Shown: positions 53,831 to 64,000, counted from the stretch's first letter. The stretch: DNA of 64,000 bases from Clostridium ganghwense (GCF_026735165.1 NZ_JAPQES010000005.1:284170-348169), one strand, 5' to 3'. Translations and numbers: made by a program. Notes: generated from the sequence alone by a model not told the origin.

Positions 53831-55855
53831 TTATATTTTAAATTTATTTACTTCATTTTTAAGCTCAGCTGCTACCTCATTAAGTTGCAATGCAAATGTG
53901 GATACTTCCCCTGTATTTGTTAACATTTCTTCTGACGAAGCTGAAATTTCTTGAGAAGATGCAAAAGTTTCTTCAGCAATAGATGATACTGTTTCTACTT
54001 TATTTGAAACTAAATCTTTTGATTTTATAGTATTATTTAACAACACATAAGTATCATCAATATGAGGTAATATTTCAGTTATTGATTTTAATATCTCTTC
54101 AAAAGCTTGTACAGTATTTTTAACTATGTTAACTTGAGTTTGAACTAAATTATCAACTTCATTTGAATTATTTATTACCTCCCCTGTTTCACTGCTTATA
54201 GACTGAACTAATTTCTGTATATCTTCTGTTGATTCTTTTGATTGTTCAGCAAGTTTTTTAATTTCATCTGATACTACTGCAAATCCTTTACCTGCTTCTC
54301 CAGCTCTTGCTGCCTCTATTGCTGCATTAAGTGCAAGAAGATTAGTTTTTTCCGATATTTCATTTATAACATCCGTTATATTTCCAATTTGAGATACACT
54401 TGAATTTAAATTATTTAATTTATGTACTGATATTTCAAAAGCTTCTTTAACTTCTTCAATAGATTTTGAAAGTATATCTATTTGTTCTTTTCCTATATTA
54501 GCTTTATTTTTTGTTTCATCTGAACTATTTTTTACAATTAATAATTTATCCTGTATATTTTCAATCTGATCTCCTAAATTTTCTATATGATTTACTACTT
54601 CTACTAAATCATCTGCCTGTCCCGACGCACCTCTTGTTACATCTTGTATTGCATTAGCTACTTCGTTAGTTGCTGATGTCATTTGTTGTGCATTACCTGT
54701 TAAGCTTGATGACATATTCTCTGTTTTTACAGCTTGTGCTTTTATGCTTCCTATAGTATCTCTTAAACTTTCTGACATATCTTTAAAACTAGAAGAAAGT
54801 ACTCCTATCTCATCTTTTGATTTTATATATATATCATTATCAAACTCACCCTTTGCCACCTTTTTAGCCAGATAAACAAGTTTCGATAATGGATTGATGA
54901 TATTTTTTGATATAGATAAAAGTATTATCAATACAATTATAAAAGAAATGACTGCTAAAATTACTGACACAATTATAATTGTATTTACAGCTTTATATAC
55001 ATTTTCCATAGATAATCCTATAGCTATTACTCCTACATGTTCATTATTTTTATAAACAGGAACCAAAACATCATATACTTTTATATTTTTTTCTTTATAA
55101 TCATATATATTAGTATATATTTTCTTTTGTTTAACAACCTCTTCTATTCCTTCACCTTTCAAAACTGTTCCTATTCTTTCTTTAACACTAGCTGCTGTAA
55201 TTTTAGAATTTGTATCTGCAAAATATGCATAAACTATATTTGAATCTTTTACCAAACCATCTATTAACTTTTCAACACTTAAACTTGCTTTTAATTCATT
55301 TACCTTGTTGGCAAGTATTCCTATCTGTATCATCCCTCCGCTTTCTGTTGCAATATACCCGTATTTATAATAATCATCTGTTTCCCTAGATTTTCTTATA
55401 TTCTCCATAAGCTCATTTTTCTTACCTGTCAAAACAGGATATGATATATGATCACTTCCAAAAACCGCGTCTATACTACTTTGTAAATTAGAGTAGATTA
55501 CTTTACCACTAGAATCTGTAATATTTATTTCATCTACTTTAAAATATTTTGCAATCTGCTCTAAATAATCATTATTTATCTCTTCTTGGGATCTACTAGT
55601 AAGAAAACTTCCTAAAGTTCTTACTTTATCTTCTATGGCCTCATTAATAGTATCCACTGCCATACTATTTTTTTCTATTTCATGTGCTACCTGTTTTGCT
55701 AAGTTTAATCCATCTAATTTCATTTGCTTAACTAACTTAGATTTAGCTATACCTACAGATAACCCTGAAATTAGAGTAATAATTATAAATATAATTATTA
55801 ACGGAATAGTACGTATTTTAATTTTTATTGACAGGTTATTCAAAAATTTTTTCAT
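53831..55855 (-). CDS. Methyl-accepting chemotaxis protein
   Basis: 674-residue receptor. Transmembrane helix 1 (about 17-38), an extracellular Cache-like sensor (about 40-285) with [15 protein letters not shown], helix 2 (about 290-314), HAMP (about 315-368), then a long signalling domain whose tip [36 protein letters not shown] (about 500-535) contacts CheA/CheW. Ligand unknown. No C-terminal NWETF-type CheR tether. Ribosome site GAGGAGG. Confidence 0.92.
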   Translation of the reverse strand: MKKFLNNLSIKIKIRTIPLIIIFIIITLISGLSVGIAKSKLVKQMKLDGLNLAKQVAHEIEKNSMAVDTINEAIEDKVRTLGSFLTSRSQEEINNDYLEQIAKYFKVDEINITDSSGKVIYSNLQSSIDAVFGSDHISYPVLTGKKNELMENIRKSRETDDYYKYGYIATESGGMIQIGILANKVNELKASLSVEKLIDGLVKDSNIVYAYFADTNSKITAASVKERIGTVLKGEGIEEVVKQKKIYTNIYDYKEKNIKVYDVLVPVYKNNEHVGVIAIGLSMENVYKAVNTIIIVSVILAVISFIIVLIILLSISKNIINPLSKLVYLAKKVAKGEFDNDIYIKSKDEIGVLSSSFKDMSESLRDTIGSIKAQAVKTENMSSSLTGNAQQMTSATNEVANAIQDVTRGASGQADDLVEVVNHIENLGDQIENIQDKLLIVKNSSDETKNKANIGKEQIDILSKSIEEVKEAFEISVHKLNNLNSSVSQIGNITDVINEISEKTNLLALNAAIEAARAGEAGKGFAVVSDEIKKLAEQSKESTEDIQKLVQSISSETGEVINNSNEVDNLVQTQVNIVKNTVQAFEEILKSITEILPHIDDTYVLLNNTIKSKDLVSNKVETVSSIAEETFASSQEISASSEEMLTNTGEVSTFALQLNEVAAELKNEVNKFKI

Positions 55856-56012
55856 CTGTCTTCCTCCTCTTATCTAGCCATTAGCTTTTTCAAATATGCT
55901 TTATTTGCATATATTAATTATACTTCCTATTTAAATTATAACGCATTTTCGTTGAATTTATAGTATTTTATGTAAAATAATTTATATATTTACATAATTT
56001 TCTCTGCAAAAC

Positions 56013-56047
56013 AAAAAAAACCGAAAATACGGTTTTTCGGTTTTTTT
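56013..56047 (-). terminator. Terminator after the isocitrate dehydrogenase gene
   Basis: AAAAAACCGAAA pairs with TTTCGGTTTTTT around a short loop, 22 bases past the stop. Confidence 0.85.
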
Positions 56048-56068
56048 ATCTCAACAAATTTTATAATA

Positions 56069-57073
56069 TTAATCATTCATCTTACTTATTACTTCTTGTG
56101 CGAACTCCATAGTCTTAGCACTTCCCCCAAGATCAGATGTTACAATCTTGCCTTCCTTTAAAACTTCAGCTACTGCATTATCAATTTTTTTTGCTGCTTC
56201 ATATTCCCCTAAATGCTTAAGCATCATAACCCCACTTAAAATTGCAGCTGTTGGATTTGCTATATTTTGTCCTGCAATATCAGGAGCTGAACCATGAACA
56301 GCTTCAAAAACTGCCATATCATCTCCTATATTAGCACCTGGCACTACGCCAAGTCCTCCTACTAACCCTGAAGCCATATCAGATAATATATCTCCATACA
56401 AATTAGGCATTACAAGTACATCATATTTTTCTGGGCCTTGAACAAGTCTCATACTCATAGCATCTACTATCATATCTGAAAATTCAACACTCTTATGTTT
56501 TTCTGCAGATTCTCTGGCACATCTTAAGAAAAGCCCATCAGATAATTTCATAATATTTGCCTTGTGCACTGCAGTAACTTTTTTTCTTCCTTGTTTTTCA
56601 GAAAGATTAAAAGCGAATTCAACTATTCTATCACTAGCTTTCTTAGTTATCACCTTTATGCTTTCAGCTGCTTCCGCTCCTACATTATGTTCAATTCCTG
56701 CGTATAATCCTTCTGTATTTTCTCTAACTATAATTAAATCTACATTCTCATATCTAGAAGGAACTCCTTCATATGTTTTTACTGGTCTTACATTTGCATA
56801 AAGATTAAGCGCTTGTCTAAGACCTACATTAACACTTCTAAACCCTTTTCCAACAGGTGTTGTAACTGGTCCTTTAATCGCAATTTTATTTTTCTTAATA
56901 CTATCTATAACATAATCAGGAAGAGGTGTTCCATATTCCTCAACAACCTTTGCCCCAGCTTCAACTACTTCCCAATTAATTTCAACACCACTTGCATCTA
57001 TAACTTCCTTTGTAGCTTCCATAACTTCTGGTCCTATTCCATCTCCAGGTATTAGTGTAATATTATAAGTCAT
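56069..57073 (-). CDS. Isocitrate dehydrogenase (NAD-type, isocitrate/isopropylmalate family)
   Basis: 334 residues. The N-terminal [12 protein letters not shown] and the substrate loop [20 protein letters not shown] (about 82-102) fit the short NAD-dependent isocitrate dehydrogenases rather than isopropylmalate dehydrogenase. The C-terminal [18 protein letters not shown] and [10 protein letters not shown] bind the coenzyme. Directly downstream of aconitase (42-base gap), it makes 2-oxoglutarate for glutamate synthesis through the oxidative half of an incomplete Krebs cycle. Citrate synthase is not in the window. Homoisocitrate activity cannot be excluded. Confidence 0.87.
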   Translation of the reverse strand: MTYNITLIPGDGIGPEVMEATKEVIDASGVEINWEVVEAGAKVVEEYGTPLPDYVIDSIKKNKIAIKGPVTTPVGKGFRSVNVGLRQALNLYANVRPVKTYEGVPSRYENVDLIIVRENTEGLYAGIEHNVGAEAAESIKVITKKASDRIVEFAFNLSEKQGRKKVTAVHKANIMKLSDGLFLRCARESAEKHKSVEFSDMIVDAMSMRLVQGPEKYDVLVMPNLYGDILSDMASGLVGGLGVVPGANIGDDMAVFEAVHGSAPDIAGQNIANPTAAILSGVMMLKHLGEYEAAKKIDNAVAEVLKEGKIVTSDLGGSAKTMEFAQEVISKMND

Positions 57074-57115
57074 TTTGTTATCCCCCTTTTTTTAATAAAA
57101 CCCTTGAATTTATTC

Positions 57116-59035
57116 TTATTTATTTTTAATAGAATTAATAAGTCCACCTTTTATTATCATATCCTTTTGTCTTTCTGAAACTTCTAATTTCATTGAATAA
57201 CTCTTTTCTTTAGTTTTATTTTCAATTACAAATTTTCCTGTTTCAATACTACTAATTGCATCATTTATTACGATATCATCAAATTCATCTATATCATCAT
57301 AATCATTAGAATTTTCAAAAACTAATGGCATTATTCCATTGTTTATAAGATTAGCCATATGAATTCTTGCAAAAGATTTTGCGAATACAGCTTTTATTCC
57401 AAGATAAAGAGGTACTAATGCTGCATGCTCTCTACTTGAACCTTGACCATAGTTTTCTCCTCCTAAAATAAATCCTCCATCATTTTCATTAGCTCTCTTA
57501 GGGAACTCTGGGTTGCAAGGAGTTAAACAATACTCTGATAAATAAGGTATATTTGATCTAAATGGTAATAATTTTGCATTTGACGGCATTATGTGATCTG
57601 TAGTTATATTATCCTCAACCTTTATTAATACTTTGCCCATTACTGTATCTTTTAACTCTTCTGCTTTAGGGAATGGTTTTATATTAGGACCTCTAACCAC
57701 TTCTACATCTTCCCCATTTTCTGCTGGTTTTGCAATTAAATTATCATTAATCAAGAATTTTTCAGGCATTTTAACCTCAACACCTTTGCCAAATTCTCTT
57801 GGATCAGTTATATATCCTTTTAACGCAGAAACTGCAGCAATCTCAGGACTTACTAGATAAACTCCTGCTGATACTGTTCCGCATCTTCCTTCAAAATTTC
57901 TGTTTATTGTTCTAAGTGATACTGCATTATTTGCTGGTGATTGCCCCATGCCTATACATGGTCCACATCCACTTTCAATTATTCTAGCTCCAGATGCAAT
58001 CATTTTTGATAACGCCCCATTTTCTGCAATCATATTTAACACCTGTTTAGAACCTGGCCCAATTACTAGTGATACATCTTCATGTACTGTATGTCCTTCT
58101 AAAATCCCAGCAACTTTCATCATATCTACATAAGATGAATTAGTACAGCTTCCTATTGTTACTTGATCAACCTTTACTCCTTTCAATTCTGATACTTTAA
58201 CTACATTATCAGGACTATGTGGACAAGCAACTAATGGTTCTAATTCACTTAAATTAATTTCTACTATTTGATCATATTCAGCATCTTCATCAGCTTTTAA
58301 CTCTACAAAATTTTCTTCTCTATTTTGTGCTTTTAAAAATGCTCTTGTCACTTCGTCACTTGGGAATATTGAAGTTGTAGCTCCAAGTTCTGCTCCCATA
58401 TTTGTAATTGTTGCTCTCTCTGGAACAGATAATGTTTTAACTCCTTCTCCTGCATATTCAAATACTTTATTTACTCCACCTTTTACAGAAAGACGTCTTA
58501 GAAGTTCAAGTATTATATCCTTCGCAGTAACCCATGGATTTAACCTTCCAGTTAAATTAACCTTTACTACTTCTGGACATTTTATATAATACTCTCCGCC
58601 TCCCATAGCTACAGCTACATCTAATCCACCAGCACCAATAGCAAGCATTCCTATTCCACCACCTGTTGGTGTATGACTGTCAGAACCAACAAGAGTTTGC
58701 CCTGGTACTCCAACTCTTTCTAAATGTACTTGATGGCATATTCCATTACCTGGCTTTGAAAAATAAATTCCATGTTTTTTAGCAACTGTTTGGATATATT
58801 TATGATCATCTGCATTTTCTGGTCCTGTTTGAAGCATATTGTGATCTATATAAGCAACAGATTTTTTTGTTTTAACTTTATCCACTCCAAGAGCTTCAAA
58901 CTGAAGATATGCCATTGTTCCAGTTGAATCTTGAGTTAAAGTTTGATCTATTCTAATTCCTATTTCACTTCCCCTATTCATTTCTCCAATAACTAAATGT
59001 TCTTTTAAAATCTTTTCTACAATATTTGATCCCAT
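57116..59035 (-). CDS. Aconitate hydratase
   Basis: 639-residue [4Fe-4S] aconitase of the shorter clostridial/mitochondrial-like type. Ligand cysteines are in GSCTNSSYVDMM (about 293) and ESGCGPCIGMGQSP (about 353-356); the swivel domain has GGENYGQGSSREHAALVP (about 537). Long spacing (11 bases) between GGGGG and the ATG. Forms an operon with isocitrate dehydrogenase. Confidence 0.92.
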   Translation of the reverse strand: MGSNIVEKILKEHLVIGEMNRGSEIGIRIDQTLTQDSTGTMAYLQFEALGVDKVKTKKSVAYIDHNMLQTGPENADDHKYIQTVAKKHGIYFSKPGNGICHQVHLERVGVPGQTLVGSDSHTPTGGGIGMLAIGAGGLDVAVAMGGGEYYIKCPEVVKVNLTGRLNPWVTAKDIILELLRRLSVKGGVNKVFEYAGEGVKTLSVPERATITNMGAELGATTSIFPSDEVTRAFLKAQNREENFVELKADEDAEYDQIVEINLSELEPLVACPHSPDNVVKVSELKGVKVDQVTIGSCTNSSYVDMMKVAGILEGHTVHEDVSLVIGPGSKQVLNMIAENGALSKMIASGARIIESGCGPCIGMGQSPANNAVSLRTINRNFEGRCGTVSAGVYLVSPEIAAVSALKGYITDPREFGKGVEVKMPEKFLINDNLIAKPAENGEDVEVVRGPNIKPFPKAEELKDTVMGKVLIKVEDNITTDHIMPSNAKLLPFRSNIPYLSEYCLTPCNPEFPKRANENDGGFILGGENYGQGSSREHAALVPLYLGIKAVFAKSFARIHMANLINNGIMPLVFENSNDYDDIDEFDDIVINDAISSIETGKFVIENKTKEKSYSMKLEVSERQKDMIIKGGLINSIKNK

Positions 59036-59314
59036 TTATCATTCAGCCCCCTATAAAATTTAGTGTTTATATAAATTTTTTTATTATACTTATCAAAAAC
59101 TTATATTAATTTAAATATACAATTGATGCTGTTAATATTAGTCTTTATACGCTTCATGAAATTTTATAAAGTGTATTTTTCAAAATTAGCATTATTATTA
59201 ATAACGCACCATAAATATACAACATTATATCACATATACCAAACCACAGTAAAGTTTTTTTGCAATATCAGTGCTGTGATTATTCATTTTTTGAAAAATT
59301 AAAGGAATGATAAT

Positions 59315-59779
59315 TTATTTATCATTCCCTATAAAAAATTGAATTTTGATTTTTTTATTCTCTACTCTAGTTACTACAAGCCTGTAATCACCACTACTTA
59401 TTTCTTTACTAAAAACTTTTGATATCCGCTCATCAAGTTCATTTAATACATTCCCATTTTTGGAAACAATAAAGTTTTTATTCTTTTCCTTTTTTATATA
59501 TAAGTTATCCCATTCTCTAATACTATAATTATTATCTTTTATATATATAATTACTCCTCTTTCTTTTAAAATTCTTAATAAACTATTATATTGATCCTTA
59601 AGTAAAGATTTTTTAAACTTTTGCTTCTGAAGTATTTGTTTATTTCTATTTATTTCTTCTTTTTTTCTGTTTATCTCTTCTTCTAACAATAATCTATTAT
59701 TATCTAAATTATTAATTATATTTTGCTTACTTTCTATATATTTATTTAGAATCTCAGAATCTATATTTTTATTACTCAT
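59315..59779 (-). CDS. Coiled-coil protein of unknown function
   Basis: 154 residues. The first half (about 5-75) is a strongly charged coiled coil (NIINNLDNNRLLLEEEINRKKEEI). The second half looks like a small beta-rich domain. No family recognised. Start at the ATG behind AGGGGG; the frame runs 19 codons further upstream without a ribosome site. Bounded by 279 bases of featureless AT-rich DNA on the aconitase side. Confidence 0.6.
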   Translation of the reverse strand: MSNKNIDSEILNKYIESKQNIINNLDNNRLLLEEEINRKKEEINRNKQILQKQKFKKSLLKDQYNSLLRILKERGVIIYIKDNNYSIREWDNLYIKKEKNKNFIVSKNGNVLNELDERISKVFSKEISSGDYRLVVTRVENKKIKIQFFIGNDK

Positions 59780-59972
59780 TATTAACCCCCTTTTTATAAA
59801 GAAATTCTTATCTTCTTCTAACTTAGTAGGTTCCAATCTTTATGCTGCTACCACTAATATTAAACAAATTCCAAAGATATATAATAATTAGTATAAGGAA
59901 ATTATGAAAAATATAGTTTTTATTTGTGAAAATCATGATAAAATATTATTAAAAAGTATAAAGGTGATGCTA

Positions 59973-60308
59973 ATGAATAAAAAAAATTCATTTTCAGAAA
60001 TATTGGATAAGTTACTTAAAATAATAAAGTTATTATTCTCAAAAGTAAAGTTATTTTTAAACACAATTTATAATAGACTTTTATTTATATTTAACAAGCA
60101 AGAAACTATAAAAAAAATGTACGAACCAATTATTGATGAAAAAACTCAATTTAATAAAAATCTTCAAAAACAATTATTATCACTCAAAGAAGATAATAAT
60201 ATAATTATCAAGAAAATAAAAACATGTGATTTAGATAATTCAGAATTAAAAACGAAAACAGATATGCTACAAAGTCTCCTATTAGATAATAGTAATAATC
60301 AACTATAA
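59973..60308 (+). CDS. Short charged hypothetical protein
   Basis: 111 residues if the ATG at 59973 is used (AAGGTGA upstream). An alternative ATG at 59904 would add 23 residues with a poorer ribosome site. A lysine/leucine/phenylalanine amphipathic N-terminal part (about 10-45) precedes a likely coiled coil (about 60-105). No family recognised; codon use is like its neighbours, which is the main support that it is real. Confidence 0.45.
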   Translation: MNKKNSFSEILDKLLKIIKLLFSKVKLFLNTIYNRLLFIFNKQETIKKMYEPIIDEKTQFNKNLQKQLLSLKEDNNIIIKKIKTCDLDNSELKTKTDMLQSLLLDNSNNQL

Positions 60309-60344
60309 CCTTAACAAATCAATAATTTCAAAACAAAATTATTA

Positions 60345-60384
60345 AAAAAAGCAAAGTATAGAGTTTCTTTATACTTTGCTTTTC
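60345..60384. terminator. Bidirectional terminator between two convergent hypothetical genes
   Basis: AAAAGCAAAGTATA pairs with TATACTTTGCTTTT around an eight-base loop, with A and T tracts on either side. Confidence 0.85.
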
Positions 60385-60390
60385 TAGTAT

Positions 60391-60969
60391 TTATGAATTT
60401 ATATTTCTCTTAATAAAATTATTAAAAGCAGTTTTCATATTTTTAATTACCTTTTTTTGAACATTTGATAATTTATGGGACTGTATAAGATTTTCTATAT
60501 CTTCATTGAACTTATCCTTATCCATACATGCAAAAGCTAATTCTTCACCAATTTCTTCTGTATAATCTGGAACTTTTGATAAAGCTTCAACAAATTTGAT
60601 CTCATTTTGCAAAAACATATTCTTTAGCTTTTCAGCTAGCAACTCTGAATAAGCTGCATCTAAGCTTTTACTAGCTTTTATCATATTTATAATATCCTCT
60701 TCATCTTCTATATTTAATTCATATATCCATCTAATTAACTCAAATCCATCTTCTCCATTAACTTCCTCATATTTATTCCAATTAATCTTTGGCAAGCTTT
60801 CAATTATCTTTTTAGTGTCAGCTTTACTTATATAAGATTTTTTAAACGTATTACATATTTGCTGCTCCAATGTTACTATATTGTTATTTTTAATATCCGC
60901 TCTGCTATTAGATGATACTTTTTTATATTCATAATTCACGCTCCTTATAGCCATAACCCTATTCAACAT
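60391..60969 (-). CDS. Hypothetical protein, helical
   Basis: 192 residues by the longest frame. Mostly acidic helices; no signal peptide, membrane helix or known motif. The start is unclear: neither the ATG at 60969 nor the ATG at 60954 has a well-placed ribosome site, while AAGGAGC lies inside the frame next to a GTG (60939). The protein may therefore be about 10 residues shorter. Confidence 0.55.
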   Translation of the reverse strand: MLNRVMAIRSVNYEYKKVSSNSRADIKNNNIVTLEQQICNTFKKSYISKADTKKIIESLPKINWNKYEEVNGEDGFELIRWIYELNIEDEEDIINMIKASKSLDAAYSELLAEKLKNMFLQNEIKFVEALSKVPDYTEEIGEELAFACMDKDKFNEDIENLIQSHKLSNVQKKVIKNMKTAFNNFIKRNINS

Positions 60970-61036
60970 TTATATATATTCAACAATTATACATTATATT
61001 AAATTATTAAGGAGGCTAATTATACTATGTTTATAT

Positions 61037-61076
61037 AAAAAAAGCTACTTTCATATAAGAAAATAGCTCCTTTTTG
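61037..61076 (-). terminator. Terminator after the acyltransferase gene
   Basis: AAAAAGGAGCTATTTTC pairs with GAAAGTAGCTTTTTTT on the minus strand, ending in seven T. Confidence 0.8.
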
Positions 61077-61085
61077 GCCTAAACA

Positions 61086-61793
61086 TTATAAATATTTTGC
61101 AACTTCACTTTGAACAATTTCTACCAATTTTTTTCGTTCTTCTTTTGATAATTTATCAATATATATTGGTTTTCCTACTGTCAATTTAATGTTACCTTTT
61201 CTCAGCCTACCATGGTGTTCTTCAAAAATTTTATAACTACCATCTACTGTAATAGGAACAATAGGAGAATTTGATTTTAAAGCCATCTTCAAACTTCCCT
61301 TTTTAAACTCGCCCATTTGTTTACCTTTACTTCTTGTACCTTCTGGAAAAATAACCATAGAATGTCCATTTTTTATATTTTCAGCACCTTCATTTATAGC
61401 TTTAAGTGATTCTCTTATATTTTTCCTATCTATATACACACATTTAAGTTCTTTCATCCACACAGATATGATTTTTAATTTCTTTATTTCTTTTTTAGCA
61501 ATAAATCCCATAGGCTTATCTATAGTTGCAAACATTGCAATAAAATCAAAATTTCCTTGATGATTAGATACAAAACAACATGCCTCATCAGGAATATTTT
61601 CTAAGCCTTTTGTCTGTACTGTTACGCCAACTAATTTAAGTATATGATTAGCCCAATTTTTGACTGCCTTATATAAATATTCTTCGGCTGCTTCGTCTCC
61701 TTTAGTTTTTCTAATATAATTTAATTTAATTTTTTTGAAAAATATTCCTATCATATAAAATACAAAATGTATGTATATTAAAACCGATCTCAT
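61086..61793 (-). CDS. plsC: 1-acyl-sn-glycerol-3-phosphate acyltransferase
   Basis: 235 residues, membrane-bound at the N-terminus (about 1-22). The four PlsC blocks are visible: NHQGNFD (NHX4D, about 78-83), VYIDR, FPEGTRS (about 150-156) and the IVPITVDG strand. It makes phosphatidic acid in phospholipid synthesis. The ATG at 61802 touches the GAGAGG ribosome site; the ATG at 61793 is well placed. Monocistronic. Confidence 0.88.
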   Translation of the reverse strand: MRSVLIYIHFVFYMIGIFFKKIKLNYIRKTKGDEAAEEYLYKAVKNWANHILKLVGVTVQTKGLENIPDEACCFVSNHQGNFDFIAMFATIDKPMGFIAKKEIKKLKIISVWMKELKCVYIDRKNIRESLKAINEGAENIKNGHSMVIFPEGTRSKGKQMGEFKKGSLKMALKSNSPIVPITVDGSYKIFEEHHGRLRKGNIKLTVGKPIYIDKLSKEERKKLVEIVQSEVAKYL

Positions 61794-62019
61794 ATGTCCC
61801 ATCCTCTCTATAATTTAATGCAATTTCTATTATAATATCCTAACGCCTTATATTCAACAAATTCTTAAATTTTCTACTTGATAATACCTTTTTATCACAT
61901 GACTAACAATTCTAATACTTCATCTGAATTAGGTTTCACTTTATTTATAAGATTGATATATTTACGTAATATATGATAAACTATCTTTATGCTTATTTTA
62001 AAATTAAAGAGGTGTATAG

Positions 62020-62874
62020 ATGGATTCTTTTAAAAGGTTTTTATGTATATTAGCAATTAGTGTACTTTGTATATTTCTTTTTACAGGTTGCATTAGTAGT
62101 AAAAGTACCAGTATAATAACTTCCTCTAAAGATAAAATGCTTGTTCATTATATAGATGTTGGGCAAGGTGATTCTATTTTAATTCAAGTAAACAACAAAA
62201 ATTTACTTATAGATGCAGGATCTAAAAGCTCAACGGTTACCTCTTATTTAAAAAAATTTGGAATTAAAACCCTTGATTATGTAATTGTAACGCATCCTCA
62301 TGACGACCATATTGGAGGTATGAGTTCTGTAATAAGTAACTTCAATATAGGACATTTTTATGCCCCTAAAAAAATTACTAATACAAACTCCTTTAAGAAT
62401 ATGGTAGTATCTCTTAATAAAATAAAGTTACAAATTACTCCTGCTAAGGCTGGTGAAAAATTAGATATGGGTAAAAATATAAAATGTATTATAGTAGCAC
62501 CTAATAATGATTCATATAAAGAAACCAATAATTATTCAGTTGTACTTAGAGTATCATATATAAACACTAATTTTTTATTTACAGGAGATGCTGAAACTTT
62601 AAGTGAAGAAGAAATTCTAAAGAAAGGTTATAATATTAAAGCTGACGTTTTAAAACTTGGTCATCATGGGAGTAATACTTCTACTTCTATTAACTTCTTA
62701 AATGAAGTTAATCCTAAAGTAGCTGTTATTAGTTGTGGAAAAGGTAATGATTATGGTCATCCCCACAAAGAAACCTTAACTAAATTGAAAGATAAAAATG
62801 TAATCTTATATAGAACAGATTTAGATGGCACAATAATTTTAGAAAGCGATGGAAATAAAATAACGAAAAGGTAG
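62020..62874 (+). CDS. ComEC-like metallo-beta-lactamase-fold lipoprotein
   Basis: 284 residues. A lipoprotein signal peptide (LFTGC, C24) is followed by a metallo-beta-lactamase domain with HPHDDHIGG (HxHxDH), FTGDAE and LGHHGSNTS. This is the domain found at the C-terminus of ComEC and in stand-alone exported hydrolases, which probably degrade nucleic acid or phosphodiesters outside the cell. Its stop codon overlaps the region before lgt, the enzyme that would lipidate it, a fitting pair. Confidence 0.85.
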   Translation: MDSFKRFLCILAISVLCIFLFTGCISSKSTSIITSSKDKMLVHYIDVGQGDSILIQVNNKNLLIDAGSKSSTVTSYLKKFGIKTLDYVIVTHPHDDHIGGMSSVISNFNIGHFYAPKKITNTNSFKNMVVSLNKIKLQITPAKAGEKLDMGKNIKCIIVAPNNDSYKETNNYSVVLRVSYINTNFLFTGDAETLSEEEILKKGYNIKADVLKLGHHGSNTSTSINFLNEVNPKVAVISCGKGNDYGHPHKETLTKLKDKNVILYRTDLDGTIILESDGNKITKR

Positions 62875-62882
62875 TGATAATA

Positions 62883-63644
62883 ATGAATCCTGTAGCATTT
62901 AGAATACTTGGCCTTGATATCCGTTGGTATGGAATATTTATAAGCATAGGGATAATTCTAGGACTTTGGGTTGCATATAGACAAAGTGAATTTTATAAGA
63001 TTGATTTTGATAGAGTAACTGATATTTTTATAGTTTGCTTGCCTTTCTCTGTTCTATGTGCAAGATTATATTATGTAATATTCAATTGGTCTTTTTATAG
63101 CGCTAATCCTTCTGAAATACTGAATATTAGAGGTGGAGGTTTAGCAATACATGGAGGAATATTAGGTGCTATAATAAGTGCATATTTTATGTCTAGATAT
63201 AAAAAAATAGATTTTCTAAGATTATTGGACCTGATAGCCCCTTCCTTCATTTTGGCTCAAGCAATAGGACGTTGGGGTAACTTTTTTAATTCTGAAGCTC
63301 ATGGCGGAGTAGTTTCTAGGGAATTTATATCTCATTTTCCTTCATTTATACAAAAGGGTATGTTTATAGATGGTACATACTACCATCCAACTTTTTTATA
63401 TGAGTCAATTTGGAATATCTTAATTTTTAGTTTGTTATTGTTTTTGAGTAAAAGAAATCTTAAGAAAGGATCTATTTTCTATTTGTATCTTATTTTTTAT
63501 TCTCTAGGACGTTTCTTTATTGAAGGGCTTAGAACAGATAGTTTGATGTTAGGACCTTTTAGAATGGCACAAGTAATTAGTTTAGGTTTTATCCTTCTAT
63601 GTACGTTACTATTAATTTTACCAATAAATCGCAAACAAAGTTAA
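62883..63644 (+). CDS. lgt: Prolipoprotein diacylglyceryl transferase
   Basis: 253-residue membrane enzyme with seven helices that transfers diacylglycerol from phosphatidylglycerol to lipobox cysteines. The signature GRWGNFFNSEAHG (about 134-146) and RGGGLAIHGG are present, with YHPTFLYES following. The in-frame GTG at 62874 overlaps the preceding stop; the ATG at 62883 fits the family N-terminus MNPVAF. Operon with the ComEC-like lipoprotein gene. Confidence 0.94.
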   Translation: MNPVAFRILGLDIRWYGIFISIGIILGLWVAYRQSEFYKIDFDRVTDIFIVCLPFSVLCARLYYVIFNWSFYSANPSEILNIRGGGLAIHGGILGAIISAYFMSRYKKIDFLRLLDLIAPSFILAQAIGRWGNFFNSEAHGGVVSREFISHFPSFIQKGMFIDGTYYHPTFLYESIWNILIFSLLLFLSKRNLKKGSIFYLYLIFYSLGRFFIEGLRTDSLMLGPFRMAQVISLGFILLCTLLLILPINRKQS

Positions 63645-63650
63645 AAACTC

Positions 63651-63680
63651 AAACATCACTTTAATAAGTGGTGTTTTTAT
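63651..63680 (+). terminator. Terminator after lgt
   Basis: AACATCACTT pairs with AAGTGGTGTT, followed by TTTATTATATTTTTT. Confidence 0.8.
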
Positions 63681-63700
63681 TATATTTTTTTACAATAAAA

Positions 63701-63729
63701 AAGAGCTTGTAATAAATCTTACAAGCTTA
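63701..63729 (-). terminator. Terminator of the rRNA-tRNA transcript
   Basis: On the minus strand AAGCTTGTAA pairs with TTACAAGCTC, followed by TTTTTT, 24 bases past the tRNA gene. Confidence 0.8.
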
Positions 63730-63752
63730 TATAAATATGATAACTGTCAAAA

Positions 63753-63827
<75 letters not shown>

Positions 63828-63875
63828 ATATTTGAGATTTTGTTCTCTCAAAATTGCACAGTGAATTTAATTATT

Positions 63876-64000
63876 GATCAAGCCCTCGACCTATTAGTAT
63901 TGGTCAGCTGAATGCATTACTGCACTTACACCTCCAACCTATCAACCTGGTAGTCTTCCAGGGGTCTTACTAGCTTAACGCTATGGGAAATCTAATCTTG
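63876..64000 (-). rRNA. 23S ribosomal RNA, 3' end (cut by window edge)
   Basis: On the minus strand the sequence ends CTAATAGGTCGAGGGCTTGA, the conserved 3' terminus of bacterial 23S rRNA. Upstream parts (GTAAGACCCC...AGACTACCAGGTTGATAGG) also match the last domain. Only 125 bases lie in the window. The exact 3' end is estimated. Confidence 0.92.

Noticed and set aside
56069..59035. Leucine biosynthesis pair (isopropylmalate dehydrogenase and isomerase)
   Set aside because: The dehydratase is a single-chain 639-residue aconitase and the dehydrogenase has the isocitrate-type SVNVGLR loop, so Krebs-cycle enzymes fit better.

Overview
The window is AT-rich, low-GC Firmicute DNA, most likely from a Clostridium of the group that ferments succinate or 4-hydroxybutyrate to butyrate, as C. 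kluyveri does. The evidence is strong Shine-Dalgarno sites, T-box and lysine riboswitches, clostridial protein families, and a complete succinate-to-crotonyl-CoA gene set. The species cannot be fixed from the sequence alone.

Layout. 1-5.4 kb: end of an NfeD-like gene, nadE, yaaR, a small DUF11-like protein, a paired short-chain chromate transporter and a proline-rich small protein. 5.5-13.3 kb: a Ca2+-type P-type ATPase, a gamma-carbonic-anhydrase-like protein, an APC permease, and B12-dependent ribonucleotide reductase under two NrdR boxes. 13.3-32.3 kb: the core of the window, almost all on the minus strand. It holds three abfD genes (4-hydroxybutyryl-CoA dehydratase), two intact cat2 genes plus a third reduced to a remnant, two 4hbD genes, cat1, sucD, two candidate organic-anion permeases, a nitroreductase, and a NifU-like plus CGGCNP-motif gene pair. 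32.8-39.9 kb: an ACP / acyl-CoA ligase / LuxE-like / LuxC-like fatty-acid-reductase operon, a sigma-54 enhancer-binding protein (CBS-PAS-AAA-Fis) and an HD-GYP protein. 40-49 kb: two PHP phosphoesterases, a small membrane protein, an Lrp regulator, DUF378, a Trp T-box with trpP-trpB, and a lysine-riboswitch NhaC-type transporter. 48.4-53.6 kb: argGH and a polar amino-acid ABC transporter whose promoters share one operator-like sequence. 53.8-63.6 kb: a chemoreceptor, isocitrate dehydrogenase and aconitase, hypotheticals, a PlsC-like acyltransferase, a ComEC-like hydrolase and lgt. The end has tRNA-Asn and the 3' end of a 23S rRNA gene on the minus strand.

How the genes work together. Cat1 activates succinate with CoA, SucD reduces succinyl-CoA to succinate semialdehyde, 4HbD makes 4-hydroxybutyrate, Cat2 forms its CoA thioester, and AbfD dehydrates that to crotonyl-CoA for butyrate formation. 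Each abfD gene has a canonical -24/-12 sigma-54 promoter. Upstream of each lies the same three-site array of 16-bp inverted repeats (RTTGC-N6-GCAAY), with two sites always 18 bp apart. A fourth sigma-54 promoter drives the lux-like operon and sits directly downstream of the enhancer-binding-protein gene. This points to a local sigma-54 regulon that couples a triplicated dehydratase module with an acyl-reduction module. That architecture is the most interesting signal in the window.
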